A stretch of DNA of 64,000 bases from Casuarius casuarius (taxonomy: Eukaryota > Chordata > Aves > Casuariiformes > Casuariidae), in assembly GCA_003342895.1 (NCBI GenBank), contig PTFA01000311.1:377804-441803 (forward strand). Direction: 5' to 3'. The notes under the pieces are model-generated. The model saw only the letters and a program-made list of their open reading frames with translations. It was not told where the DNA came from and did not search any database. Shown piece after piece: positions 44,929 through 58,058 of the stretch. The position numbers and the translations under genes were made by a program. The first letter of the stretch is position 1. Every line of letters starts with the position of its first letter.

Positions 44929-47900
44929 GTCAAGAAAGTTCCCATGGGAAATAAAATGTAAATCAGCAAGAGTGAACTACTGGAGATGATTACATAAATT
45001 TATCATCATTTAGAATTCCTAATATGTTCCTAAAAGATAAAAATCTATGGAGATAACTCTAGTTTTATTCAGTTGATCATAATTTCCTCTTTATCATCAT
45101 ACTCCCTACAGAGCCCTACAGTAGTCGTAACCTGCATTAGTCTAATACAAAACTTGCGTCCCTCAACTGTATGCCTTCTGTGCAGAGGTGACACTTTATA
45201 TAATCCTTTGTCTCAGGACATTGCAGCATGGGAGAATGCTCCCAGACCTGCAGTATAACATAAATAAAACTTTGAAGTCTGAAAATGCTTTTATCAAACT
45301 TTTTAATAAGAAAAGACACTCAGTAGTATTAAACACCTGCATTATGCATTCTTATTATAGAAAGTAGATATATGAATTGTACTTACCTTGGTGATTATTG
45401 TTTTAAAGAGATTATTTCTTCAGTAATGGTGCCCTAAAAGTAATTTCTCAGGCTGGTTTTAACAACAGTAGGTATAAATAGTAATTTAATTATACTTAGG
45501 AGAGATTTATAGCTCTGATTACTACTGCTTTAAAATTTCAAAGGGACTGACATGAATAATCTATACATCCCATACTGTGAATCCATCTTGCTGTCGTAAA
45601 AACTATCTGCCAATTGCTTGTCTGCAGAATGATATGCCATGCTGCACATATTATTTCAGGAATTAGTGATACATGTGCATAATGTATGCATTTTGTTCAA
45701 TGCTAAGGTGTAAAACCTGAAAATTATCTAATAGCTTAGATTTCCAATTCAATAGTTGTTTCTTTTGTTTTGTTTTTTCAGATATTTTTCTCTCTTTCTG
45801 GATGTGTCAACCAGCTTATTATGCAGGAGTTGGCATCCCTATATGAATATTACACACACAGAGAAATGATCCTAAAAGTGCATTACTGAAGTTGCAAAGT
45901 CAAGCACATTTGCTTGGAAACACCAGATCTAAAGATGCCATATGTATACCACCTAATAATGATTTTTAGTTACATAATACAAACTTCTCTCATGGAATTC
46001 TAGTCTTATTGGCTACCCCCAGTCTAGTAAATAAAACACAGAAAGTACATGGGCTTGAGCATTGGCTTACAGTTGCCCACACTATGTAACTGTTAACATG
46101 ACGCTCCCCCCACCCCTCGCATGCTTTTGATTCAAGACGAGGAATATTTTCCCAGTCAAGGCCTGGACACAGACTGGGGGAGAGCTTAGCCCAGGGTTGG
46201 TTCCTAATAGATAATTTAGATGCAGCCTAATTTAGATGCCGTTTTGGGGGTGAGGAGGACAGGTTATTCATGAGAATATGGACTGTGTTGTCACTTGCTG
46301 TCAGCCAGAGAACAGTGCCTGGACTATTTTAATCAGTAGTATAGACATAGCCACCCATATCTTTTTGGGGGGAATTAATGAAGACTATTATGGGAAAAGG
46401 GATTTCTATATAGTATTCTGTGCCTCCTCCTCTACACTTGCTGTGAAACTAGAAAGTGAACTGCAGAAAAGAAAGAGGAGTGAACTACAGGAAACAAGAA
46501 ATCCAGGAGAAAAAGTACAGAATGATAGTGCATTAGTTCAGATCTGATGCATCCTGATTCTTGAATGAGACAAGGGCCTGCTAGAAAAATTAGGTGTCTG
46601 TGTCCTATGCATCTGCACGAGGGGCTTGTAGAAGTTAGCATACCTCAACCATTTCCTTTTTCCTAAAAAGGAGAAGTACTTTGACTTTGCAAATTTAGCA
46701 ATACTCATTGAGTTTTGTTCTTTGTGTACATGTGTAATTTCTCCCTGTTTTGAAAAGCAGACCAGTGGTCCTCTACAGAGTGGTTAATCAGAATGGTTTA
46801 GATGAACTGCTCAGCTTTCTGCTTCTTGAGCTAATGGAACAAGTGGTTGTGAGTTGTCCTGTGTGAATGATCACTAGATAAGCATAAGATACTTTGATAA
46901 TGGCATTTGTAATGGTCAGAAAATGTTGGTTGCTCGGCTTCACTTCAGGCTCTGGAGGAGCTTATTCTCTAGTGGGCATGAACTTCTCTATTCATTCCCT
47001 TTCCAGCTTGATTCCTTTTTCTCTTGCTCATCTAAACTCTTTCTGTCATGTCTCAGTTTCCTTGCCAAGCATCATCTCCAACCTCAAGCTCTGCTAACTC
47101 GGGAGAGTCTCATTTTCTCCATCTTTTGCTTTCCCACATTCTCCCAGTTCTGCTGTTTTTTAATATAATTGCCTAGATATGTCTTTATGCTTTTTTGTTT
47201 TGCCCCCACTCCCCCTGCTTTACTATTCAATTTTGCCTCTTATCCCTTTTGCATGAGAATTAGATGGTTTCCTGCTATATATTGCTAGCAGGGGGACACT
47301 GAGAGTGGAGGAGAGACAGGTTCTTGGTCACAGTTCCAGCCATTACGGCAAAATTCTGGCTTTACCAGCAGCAGCTTTGGGCTGGAGCATGTTCATTTAC
47401 ATTGCACATGTGCAGTCCAGTGAACCTGAGGGGCTATAAGGGAATGCAACATACTCATTTACTCCCTCGAGGAGATGCTTGTGCAGCCTAGTGAGTACCA
47501 CCACTTGTGAAAGCCTCAAGGACATTTAGTGGAGAAATGATCTTCAGAAACTTTTAGTTGATAAAAGCTCAAGTTTCTAATGACCATGTTTAAGCCGAAG
47601 ATTTTCTTCTTTTCCCCCTCTCCCAGAGCTTATATCTTTGTTGAAGCAACAACAGAGGGCATATCACAGTTCCAGTGAGTGCGGACTTTTCAAAAAACAT
47701 ACCCAGGATTTTTAGTATCATTTTCTTCATTGCTGGAAGCAGCTAAATCTTTTTAGGGGAAATTCCCATTCCCTCTTTCCTGCAAGTAATACGGCTGGCT
47801 TCTGCAGTGCTCCATTTGGGGAAAACTCTCTTTCCTGGCTTCTTCAGGCCATCTCATAAACCTTTAAAAGGATTTAATTAACTAACTTTGTTTTCGTAAT

Positions 47901-48763
47901 AAAATTACCTAACTTCCTTCGTGTCCTCCCATCTAACTTTAGTATGTTCTCAGATTTCTTCTGTGCTGCCACTCTTTGGGCTGTGTGGTCATGAGTAGAG
48001 GTGATGTATTGGTATGATTAAGTGAAATGCACGTAGTTGATTAGTTTTTTATTGGGCAGCCACCCAGAGCACTGAAACTGTAGAGTGGGAATGCAATACT
48101 GAATAAAACTTTGCCTAGAGATTCCAAAATGGAGAAAAGGAGCTGCCAAGTGTAAATGAAAGCCATTTGGTCTGAATGCTAGGGATAATTGTCTCCTTCA
48201 TTCACCAGATTTAGATATAGTCTGCATTGCTTGGATGTTTATTTTGTATCATATTCTGGTTCCATCATTAGGCTATTATGTGCAAGTCTCATCAAGCATG
48301 TTTGCTGAGCAATCTTACTCACCCACAAGGAATAAATCTCCTTCAGATCCGTAGCTCTTCATATATTATACAAAGATCTGTTTCTCTCTACAAGTCAGTT
48401 TTACACTGTTGTCATTTTTCTGAATTCAGTGATATACATAGATGTAAATGAGACAAGAGCCATGGCAACTGGCCTTTCAAGAAAAGTTTCTTCACTTTCA
48501 CTTCCGAACCCCTCCAAACCTGTGGAACTTTGGGGGAAAACTTTGGGCAAGAATACCTGCACTAATAGCAGCTACCCTGCGTGCTCCAATGCGGCTCAGG
48601 GGAGGTGAGCCCTTGTTTATTGTTTTTAAAACCAAATTTCAGATAGTTAAGGGCACTACATTCACCCAAGTATGTGTACAGCCACACACTTGTACATGTA
48701 CACTCACACATATGCAGATATATGTATGTACATGCTTTCACACAGATGTATGTGAATATGTGA
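44929..48763. other. Unique noncoding DNA, no gene seen
   Basis: Open frames reach 89 codons outside its right edge; the 147-codon frame at 48448-48891 is inflated by the CA repeat. A C-rich run (CCCCCCACCCC) lies near 46106-46116. No mobile element recognised. Confidence 0.55.
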
Positions 48764-48776
48764 GTGCACGCACACG

Positions 48777-48811
<35 letters not shown>
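48764..48811. repeat. (CA)n microsatellite with CG steps
   Basis: Forty-eight bases of uninterrupted alternating purine-pyrimidine, starting GTGCACGCACACGCACAC and ending in about 13 CA units. The 100 bp upstream (about 48665-48760) is also rich in ACAC/TATGT blocks, a decayed extension of the same tract. Confidence 0.9.
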
Positions 48812-49064
48812 TCAGTCAAAGACTCAGGAGAAGCTGGCTGTTGTTTTTATCCTTTCTTCTTTCTAAGATTATCAGAAGAGCTCTTCTGTAGCTTTTCTGA
48901 CAGAAGATGCAGAGGACAATTCTGTTCCCATAGCCTCAGGGAAACAACAGGAAGAGGCCTTAAGATCTTACTTGTTTATCCCAAGCCCTAAGGAAGGATC
49001 TTACAGTGTTCTCACCCTTATTTCTCCAACCTCTTTTAAGAAAACATCCTATTATTAGAAACAT
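48812..49064. other. Spacer before ancient LINE
   Basis: Nothing recognised. The left part of the LINE may extend into it. Confidence 0.4.
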
Positions 49065-50030
49065 TTTCCTAATGTTTAGCCTACATCTCCCTAATTGCAG
49101 TTTAAACCTATTATTTTTGACCTAGTGCTGGTGGATAAGGAGAACAATGGGTTGTTTTGTGGCAGCCTTTACCATATTTAAAGACAGTTGTCATGTTTCC
49201 TCATAGGGTCCTCTTCTTTAGTCTAAAGAATTCCATTCTTTAAAATTCATATTTTATCAGTCTCTGATTGTTGTTCTCCTCTGGACTATCTTTCACTGAC
49301 TGCCATCCTTCTTGAAATGTGTTCCTGCAACTGAACACAATGCCCAGCTTGAGGCAAGAGGCTAGGAAAAGTGAGAGGATTCCTGAGGCTCCTGTCTTAT
49401 CATGCTCCTATGTTAACATCTTTAACTGGTGCTTGGTATTTTTCAAAACAGCCTGACATTGCCGGTTCATACGCAGTTTGGAATCCCCCAGATCCTTTTC
49501 TGCAAAACTTCTGATGAGCTAGCTTTTTCCCCCTATTATATTTATAGAGTTGTTAATTCTGATTTAAGTGCAGGAATTTGCAGTACTCCTTTCTGAACTC
49601 ATCTGTATTTCAGAGTATTGCTCCAACAGGTGAAGATCTTTTCCATACCAGTCTTATTCTCAGAAATGTCTGCTGCCCCACCTTAGTTTGATGCTGTTTT
49701 CAAATGTCACAAGGGTGTTCCCTGCTCCACTGTCCAGGCTGTTGATGAAACTGTATAATAGCGTAGACCCCTCAGAGGCCATATTTGGTAAATACTTCTC
49801 GTTTGAGTGTGAACACTGATAACCACCTTCTCAACACAGCTTTCAGCCAACTATTCATCCATCTCAGAGTAATTTCTTCTAGACTGTATTCCTAAATGTG
49901 CTTGAAAAGGTTTAGTAAGAGAGTGACAAAGATCTAACTAAAGTCAAGATCTGTGGCCTTTCCACAGGCACTTGTGGAAACAGTGTCTGTTACCTGTCAT
50001 AATCCATCATACTCTATTGATCTACTTGTC
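49065..50030 (-). mobile_element. Ancient CR1/L3-type LINE, ORF2 to 3' region
   Basis: The plus strand carries, in order, landmarks of reversed CR1: ACATTTTCCTAATGTTTAGC, TTGTTCTCCTCTGGAC, CAACTGAACACAATGCCCAG, CCCCCAGATCCTTTTCTGCA, GTCCAGGCTGTTGATGAAAC and CTAAAGTCAAGATCTGTGG. On the minus strand, reverse-transcriptase blocks are still readable despite stops and indels: DLDFS near 49951-49937 (the LDFSKAFD block), EITLRWMNSWL near 49880-49847, and FINSLDSG near 49750 (the FINDLD block). The pattern is closest to CR1 copies abundant in turtles and crocodilians. The element is long dead. Edges are approximate. Confidence 0.85.
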
Positions 50031-50598
50031 ACCGAAGGGTGGTTGCACTACAGAAGACTCTCATTGCTTGATTATTGATATGATTACTTCAGTAGAATAA
50101 GGGAATAACTTATCCTTCCAGTTACACATGCATTATCAACAGGATAGAATGGTCTGTTTCTCACTATCCCTTCAAGAATTTCTAGTAGAGTTAAAGACCT
50201 ACTCATATCAGACAGCCACGTGAGGAACTCCTGCTGATTTCAACAGGAATCTTGGTATGGAGAGCTTTAAGGAAAGGCGTTTTGCTTGTCATTTAAGAAG
50301 ACTTTAATATGGGCATGCTAGGAATAGTCAAAACTCCGCATCATTAGAGGGGGAGAGAAAAAATGTTCCAACTATGCTTAAGGTCTCCCTTTTTCTGTTT
50401 GAATTAAAAATAGGAAAACTTAAGGCACTTAGAGGGGCCTCTGAAACAATGAAATTTAAGCACCAGATATTGCTGTAGGGTGCCATATTTTTATAAAACA
50501 AGGTTGGGGATTAGAAGGTTTGTCCACATCAAAGTTCATTAATAAGTTATGTTCTTGTAATAAGGTTCTTTTGTGCTGGTATTAATGATTGCAGATGG
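50031..50598. other. Noncoding DNA next to ancient LINE
   Basis: No gene. It could be further decayed LINE sequence, but no landmark is visible. Confidence 0.4.
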
Positions 50599-50660
50599 CA
50601 GTGAAGCTCCTTTGACTTCAATTACTTATGCAGGTGTAAAAGAGAAAAGAATCAGTCTGA
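50599..50660 (+). repeat. Possible ancient amniote repeat tail
   Basis: CAGTGAAGCTCCTTTGACTT, CAATTACTTATGCAGGTGTA and AAAGAATCAGTCTGA resemble a motif string common in reptile and bird genomes ('agtggagttactccagatttacaccggtgtaactgagatcagaatctggcc'). Weak and from memory; the pentanucleotide array begins at its end. Confidence 0.35.
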
Positions 50661-50850
50661 TTTCTTTTCTTTTCTTTTCTTTTCTTTTCTTTTCTTTTCT
50701 TTTCTTTTCTTTTCTTTTCTTTTCTTTTCTTTTCTTTTCTTTTCTTTTCTTTTCTNCTTTTCTTTTCTTTTCTTTTCTTTTCTTTTCTTTTCTTTTCTTT
50801 TCTTTTCTTTTCTTTTCTTTTCTTTTCTTTTCTTTTCTTTTCTTTTCTTC
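50661..50850. repeat. Large (TTTTC)n pentanucleotide array, broken by N
   Basis: About 19 units to the left and 18-19 to the right of an N at 50756. Units are almost perfect on both sides. Around the N the distance between successive C is 3 bases (50754 to 50757) instead of 5, so the two halves are out of phase and the true length is unknown. The plus strand is purely pyrimidine, the minus purely purine (GAAAA), able to form triplex H-DNA. Open frames over it encode only Phe/Leu/Ser or Lys/Glu/Arg repeats and are artefacts. Confidence 0.97.
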
Positions 50851-53800
50851 TAAAGCACTCACTTTTCTGCTATTGGGCATATGAAATGCAGGCCTTCTGT
50901 TCTTAAATATACAAGTAACGCCTGACACTTCATGTTACAGATAACAGAAACCTCTTGCTTGTGCTTCAGCCTCATTTGCTGCCATTTGGGAAGTCTGGTT
51001 CTGCAAACTCAGACCTTGATTTGGTGAAGTGCTTTAATTTGTGCCTCATTTAAAGTCTGTGAATCATCCAATTTTTCCCAGTGGGGTTATTTGCATGTTC
51101 AAAGAATGTTAAGTTTGCGTTCCTTCATGTGCTTTGCTGGAGTAAAGTATTGTTCTTCTCAAATGAGGAAAGATGCTATTAAAATTAGCTATTCTATTTA
51201 CAAAGCAGAAATTTGAGTGTCAAAGTATCCTTGTATTCTTGATCAGTTTAAAGTTTATTTATGCCTCTACTGACAGAAGGTCGGTCCTTTTTGACAAAAT
51301 GTTCTGGAAGGTAGTGATGGCATAACTGTGAATCCTTTGTTTTCTGATCCTGAAACTCTTTTGAGTCAGTGCATAGCCTGTTTTTATTTACTTCTATGAA
51401 GACATAATCTCTAGTGGGGAGGCTTAGTTTTCACTTTTCCTGCTGAATTTACATTCTCACTTTTCAACTTTTTGTACGCTAAGCCCACCTCAGGGCTGGT
51501 AAAGTAGTTTGTTTACATTTGTTGGCTCCTGGGACTGAATTTCAGCATCACTCAGAAATGCGTTTTCTGGGGACTTTGAGTCATGACTACTTTTTCTTTT
51601 TGTCTGGCATGATGTTAAAGTCCATTCATTAGTGCTGGCTTAGTATTTTTGGAGAGCCAGAGATCAAGCACTGGACACAAATTTTAAATGAACTAGAGAC
51701 TTGCGAGGCAAGGCATAGCAATATACTTACTGCTGTTTACAAGATTAACCTGTGTGCTTGGATGATGTCATTATTTTAAATCTCCTTGTCTGCATTCCCT
51801 CACTGCATGGGAACATTAAGAAACTTGTGGGATTCGTGACTGCTGAGCTTTACTTCTTCAGAGGTTTGGATTATTTCATTGCTTCTTGTACCTCAGCTAA
51901 ATTACCTCAGAAATACCAGTATCTTTTTGGGAATAAACTATTTTTTTATATAAAGAGGGATGACTTGGTTTCTTAGTGATAGCTGATAGCAGTGAACAGT
52001 TGTGACCTCTTCTAGGAATTCAGTGGCAACCTTGATCAAGTTTTATTTTGAGGGTCAGTCAGTCACTAAAGGCTGTTCTTGTTGTATGTTATTTCAAGAT
52101 AGCAATTCTTGGCCTGTTGTACAGGCTTTCACCTTCTGTACCAGAAGTGCTTTAAAAATGGAAGGAGATGCCAGTCCTGATGATGCAACATTGTCTTTTA
52201 CACTCCTATTTTAGAACCCTAAGCTACTGGCATTGAGTAAATGTTGAAATGCCCAAAAATCTAACAAGTGAAGAATGAAGCTGTAATTTCTGTGCTTTCT
52301 TGTTGTTATCACCTAAAAAGGGGGAAGATACTTGTTGTCCTCATTTGGCTCTTTTGAAATCTTATAACTTACACAGTTGGACCTGAAGTTTTTAAGAAGA
52401 AAAACTGAAAACTCTGATCCAAGTGCTTATCAAATGCACTACAGCCCCAAGTGGTCTTAAACCAAGGACTGGTCCTTTTGGCAGAGTTGAACCATATATG
52501 GGGAAGGCTCATTTGGTTCGTGGGATCAGACTAAATTAAGTCCAAAATAAAACCTGTCAACTGCCTACAGCATAGGGGCATCCGCACTGACTGCTTCAAT
52601 CTGTTACCTGCTCATATTCTGTCAAATCACTTGCTAATGTAGATAGAGCCAATGAGTGATACTTCCTTGTTTTTAGAAGTTCTTCGTTTGTTAAGTAAAG
52701 CATGATATTCACTTTGAGAACTCTGAGAACTGAAAAAGTTCTAACATCCACCACGTTTTCCTAAATTATAGCCTAGTACCACATACTATAGAAAGTACAG
52801 ATGGCTTGAGAGTGCTCACACATCTAAAACACTTCAAACAAGGATCATACAAGCCATAAAGTGTAAGTTAGCTTTGGCCATTTTCAGTTAAATCTATTAA
52901 ACTTTTAGGTTCTCAGATCAACTTTGTCAGGAATATATCAGAGACTCTTCTTTAATCTTGTATTCTTGTCATTCCCTTTGGTCTTACTTGATTGATCTCC
53001 TTGAGGATTCTTCTTGAAGTTCTTAAAGAGTTTATTATTCATGGAGGTCAGACAGGCTTCTTCAAAGTGGAGAGATCCTTATTGCAGAATAGACAAAGCA
53101 TACAAGCTTTTTCAGCTAGTGCAGTAGTGGTCTTTTGTGTGCTGGAGATTAAATATCATTTTATAAGACACTGCTAGATGCTTTGCCCGGTTTTAATCAT
53201 GAAAGATGATGATGGTATGCTTTCTATGTTTGAGTTATAATGAAGATGACTGTTATATGTCTGGACTAGATAGTGTGCAGGACAGAACTTGAGCTTATGA
53301 ATTTGTTATAGGGCTCATACTGTGCTGAGGCTTAACTAGAAGGTGTATCTAAAGAAGAACAGCCATACAGCTTTCAGAGAAGAGGGAACTGGCTGCCCTA
53401 CATATGACCCTTCCCTGTTGGCTGGGTGAGAAGGGAAAAGTAGCTTATAAAACCTAGCTTCGTAGTTCAAAGCAGATAGGAACAAGGAATAGGATAGAAG
53501 AAGGAAGAAGAAACACTGGAATTAAAGGGAGCACCCAAATACGTGCAAAGCACTGATCTCCCCCTTCAGGAACTTGTTTTACTGCATTGGTTAGCTGAAT
53601 CATGAAGTTGTTTTTATATGTTCTCCCAAGACATTCAAGGTCTTAAAAATTCTTGGCAGAATTCCAGTTATTCTCTACAATTCTCTTCCACTCTGCATCT
53701 AAGATTTCAGCATGGGATTTGCTCTCAGATTTTTAGGGCCTGATTCATAGCAAATTTTCACATCTTTTTTGTGGGTCTCTTAAAGAATTTACATAGAGAG

Positions 53801-55598
53801 ACTAGATACATGTGGGGTAGTGGCAGGAGACAGACATTTCTCAGCTTTGTTTAGGAAAGAGAGGGAAAGGAGTATTTTCGTAAGAAATCATTTCTTTAGT
53901 GACTTCATGTATTGACTTACACGCTGTTCAATGCCTGTGCAAGTCCTCATTATACTGTATGTAATGCTTTAATTGTGTTGCTAACGAAGAGGGGAATCCC
54001 TCCACAGCTGAAAAGCATAAAGTCTTGCAGACATTTCATACTCTAATAAAGGTCCTGGATACCTTAGTACTGTAATTATTTGTTCTTCCTGATCCAAGCC
54101 TCACTAAGACCTTTTTCTTAGATAACTCAGTCATTCTGTACTTTAAACCTCATGTCAAGTTCTGACATGGACAGTCTGAGCTTACAGTCAAACATCTGCC
54201 CTGGAAAGCCATCAGTCTCACTCTCAGATATCTTAGCTATAGGTTCATCTGTCTTGTCAGGGTTCAAAAGAGCGCTAGGTTGTTTTTTTTCCCCTTTTTT
54301 CTTTCCTCAGTTAAAACCTGTTCCTTGTAATTCCACATGAATTCTTGCCTCCCTGACACAGATCCTCCTGATACTGTCGGCACAGTCTCTTTCTCTCTCT
54401 GCTCTATTTCCCAGAGTAGAGGGGAAAAAAAAAACCTGGAGGTATTAATTTTTTAAAAATTCCAAACTAGCTACTGTCTCTGTCACTCTAGACTCCTGAA
54501 TTTCATAAATGTTGACAGAGATGTACAACAAAGCTTAACTGAAGGTTTACACCTACTCTTCTATGGTGAATGCTTTTTTTTTTTGATTCTCGCAGTTTCT
54601 TCACAGTGACTGAGGAACAATATCCTGTATGAAATATACAGAGAGACACAGAGAACTAGGATTTTAGGAACTTAAAAGGGTATGATAGGTCCTGGAATCC
54701 ATCTGCCCAAAGAAAAATTTTTTTATTTCATATGTGAAAATGTGTTCCAGCATGTAAATCCCAAGCAAGAGAAAAAAGTGGAAAAGGAATGTCTGGGATT
54801 TTATATCTAAACTAATTCCAGTATCCTTTCAGGACATAGAACAATGCCTCAGTTTTGGACGCAGTATTCTTACAACCTCATTGTTTCTTCACTTCCTGGT
54901 GTCTTTTATAGCTACCAGGTTAAATATCTCTAGAGTTTATTGTACATACAAAAAATTCCAACTTAGAGTAAATAGAAGTTATGTCAGACATTTCATCATC
55001 ACTGTCCATAAAACACAGTGGCAGCATTTTGTTTATTTTACAAGCAGAGAAGTTATACACATATCTGTCCACACACCTTTCTCATGTCCACAGCTACACA
55101 AAACCTACTGTCCTGTTTTGACTGGGAAATGTGAATGATCCAGTGGCTCGTGGCTGGCAGCTCATTTGAGTTGTCAGTAAATTGCAGACCACTGGTATAC
55201 TACCAGCATAGAGCCTTGCCAATGCCCATCACAGACCGCACATCCTAGCACACCACGCATGTCACTGTTAATGTTAAAGTTAATCAGCGTACTTGAATTT
55301 CGGCAGTTAAAAGGACTCAAGTCAGTTGCTAATTCACATGCATCTAGTGCAGTTTGAGTTATCCTAACGTATTCTACCTGTCTCACAGCTGCCACTCCAT
55401 AGATCTGTCATAGTTTTCTTTCAGTTCCTGTGTCAAATTCGCTAGTCCCATGTGGATGTCTTAGCCTAGGACATCTCAGATGACCTTACATGGCATTACA
55501 TGCTATGGGTAGGTAGCTGAATCAGGTCCTCAGTGTTCAGATTTCTAAGAATATGAGACTTAATTTATTTAGTATATTACAGGCTGTATTTTATATAT
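50851..55598. other. Unique noncoding DNA, no gene seen
   Basis: Open frames are below 90 codons. GGGCCTGATTCATAGCAAAT near 53738 recalls an old amniote repeat end. T- and A-runs lie at about 54282-54301, 54424-54434 and 54576-54585. No clear element body. Confidence 0.55.
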
Positions 55599-55634
55599 TA
55601 GTATATAAGATATATCTAGTATATAAGATATGCC
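55599..55634 (+). repeat. Two-copy 18-bp tandem repeat, AT-rich
   Basis: TAGTATATAAGATATATC (55599-55616) is followed by TAGTATATAAGATATGCC (55617-55634), 16 of 18 identical. Confidence 0.85.
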
Positions 55635-58058
55635 ACTCTATAGTTTGAAGGGTGGTATGCCTCTTGGATGCCCTCCATCTGTGCATCCTCAAGGAACTGC
55701 TCATTCTTTCTGGATTTCTGAAAAACTGACTTCATTAAAGGTACAGGAAGGAACTTCTGGGTCACTGACTCTGGTCCCCTGCTTACCTTGGAGAACTGTG
55801 TCATGCAATCCCTTTCCTAAGCTGTATAATCATTTTCATAGACCATGGAAGCATTGTTCATTTCTCCCTCTCCCCTACCCTGTTCAACTATGGCCCACTC
55901 TTTATCTTCCCACACCATTCAGCCTCCTGGACTCCTGCTCCATAACATTTCCCCCTGGTCTCTTCAGTAGTTGAAGTCAGAAGGTCAGCTCGCACTGTAA
56001 ATGTTTACACAATAATCTTTGCTCTTTCTATACTTAAAGATAACTCTTCATGTTTTTAACCTCCCAGTGAACCTCACAATAATACTAAGAAGTCTGTCTT
56101 CTCAATGAGGCCTAGAAAAAAGAAAGAGGAATATTTAGGTCAGGCTATTTTAGAGAGTATGTGAGCTAAGACAAACAACTACCTCGGGCATCAGCATAAG
56201 ACAGACCATTTTCTAATTCTCCTGTGCTAACAAATCTGGTCATCTGCATCATGAGGTCTGTGGTATTTGATGCCTTTGTTGAAGTTTTCCCTCCTGGAGT
56301 CCTGTGATGTCGCTTTTCATTGAAAAAATAAATTAAGTTTTTAGCTTTTATTCTAGTATTGCTTTTTGACTGGTTATTCTGTTTCAGTAATGTCTTCTAG
56401 CTTTTAATTTTACTCTTCCTTACCTCTTTTATTCTCTCTTTTTGTGTTCTTATTCTCCTCTTTTCAGAACTTTTCTCTTCCCATATTTTTCTAAGCCTGT
56501 CCAACTTATCATTTTTACTGGAAAGAATAAAAAATAATGACCATTATATATTTTAAACCATTTCTGCAATCAGTCTTCTGGCACGTTATTTTTCTTTCCT
56601 TGAAATTGTCTAGGATTGCTTTTCTTTTTTCTTTTTTTTAATTTTTCTTGATCATAGGTACACCATAGCAAAGAATATTTTCAAGGTGAGATGTGAAAGC
56701 AGATAATGTGTAAGTGCTGTTGTTGGTGAGAGGAATTCTCTTATAGGTGAAGGGCAGTGTAAGGTAAAACTCTTTCATTCTTAAATCTTCTAACGAGTGG
56801 CTGATAGGCACTGGTATCTCGTACTGAATGGAAGTAGGAGTTGACATGATTTTAAAACAAAGGAGATGGGTGAGTTTGGGCTTGAGATGGAAAGCTGTAT
56901 TTCAATCATATTACCATATAATCGTATATTTTAATCTGGGATTTAATATGGCTATTTATCAACTGGGAAATGTCAGCAGGAAAACTTAAGAAAAGAAGAT
57001 CTGGGTCCTCCCTTGAAGTCTGATCTAAGTCAACAGCAATCAAAACCTGACATCAGAACAGAGTGGCCATTTGGCCTATTTTTGTCTCTGGTGGCAAACC
57101 TGCAAAGAGCTACCTTTGTAATGGATTCTGGCTGGTTAGGAGAGGGCTCCGGGGAAGCAGAGAGCATGAAGGAAGAACTGCCCGTTCATTCATCAGGTTC
57201 ATTCTGCTAAACCACAACTGTAGAAGTCTGTGTTCTGTTGACCATGTAGATAAAACTGTGATTTGCACTTCCAAGTCTACCCTTCCAACATTTTCCATTT
57301 TTCAGGCAAAAACAATCAGGAGAAAAGATAAAGACATGCACATGTGTATGTGCTTATGGATAAAGCTATTTTGAGTTAGTTGTTTTTCATGGGTAAGCAG
57401 GATATCCAAATGTTAGTTTTCTATGATTTATAGTGGGATTTTTGTATAAAAAGCCACACTATTTCTGTAAAGTATTATACATTTCCTTTAGGGAAGGCTA
57501 AATAAGCCATATTAATTCAGCTAAATTCAGACTTCTGTGATAAATGAGGGAAATATGTTCAGATTTAGACAGTCATAGGAAGTCTATCCAGCAGTGTTTT
57601 GATACTGAAATGTAAGAATAAAAAAGAATTGGTTGGAGCTGAATTATGGAGAGTCTGTCATAGCAATATAATAGAGCTGCAAACAAGGGAAACAAATGCA
57701 TGAATTTTGAGAAGTTGCTATAAATCACCAGTAGACCTAAAAATACTTTTTGAAGAGGGCATGGAAAGAAGTAAGAGTGTAGGAAAACATATGCATAGCA
57801 GCTTGAAGCAACTTAAAAGGCTTGAACCAAAGAGAAGAGCTGTAGCAAAGCCCCAGAGAATTATTCCACTACTCAATTTCCAGTGGTTTCTTGGATCATA
57901 TAATTTTACACTAATCCTTTACTTCTGTATGTGATAATGCAAAACTTAAAAGAAAATGTGAACCGAAGTGTGTACTTGTGAACACATGGCAGCTCAGCCA
58001 TAGGAATGTGAAAGTGCAGGGCAGTAAGAAAGCCCAGTGTAAAACTACTGCAATATAT
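55635..58058. other. Unique noncoding DNA, no gene seen
   Basis: Plus-strand frames of 114 codons (55630-55974) and 103 codons (57063-57374) are open but not recognisable as protein families. AACCTCACAATAATACTAAG near 56070 could be a small antisense MIR remnant. Confidence 0.5.

Noticed and set aside
48448..48891. 147-codon plus-strand open frame
   Set aside because: The C-terminal part is translated CA repeat (Thr-His); the remainder is unrecognised.
50573..50928. Open frames of about 100 codons on both strands
   Set aside because: Translation of the TTTTC array only (Phe/Leu/Ser or Lys/Glu/Arg repeats), containing an X from the N.
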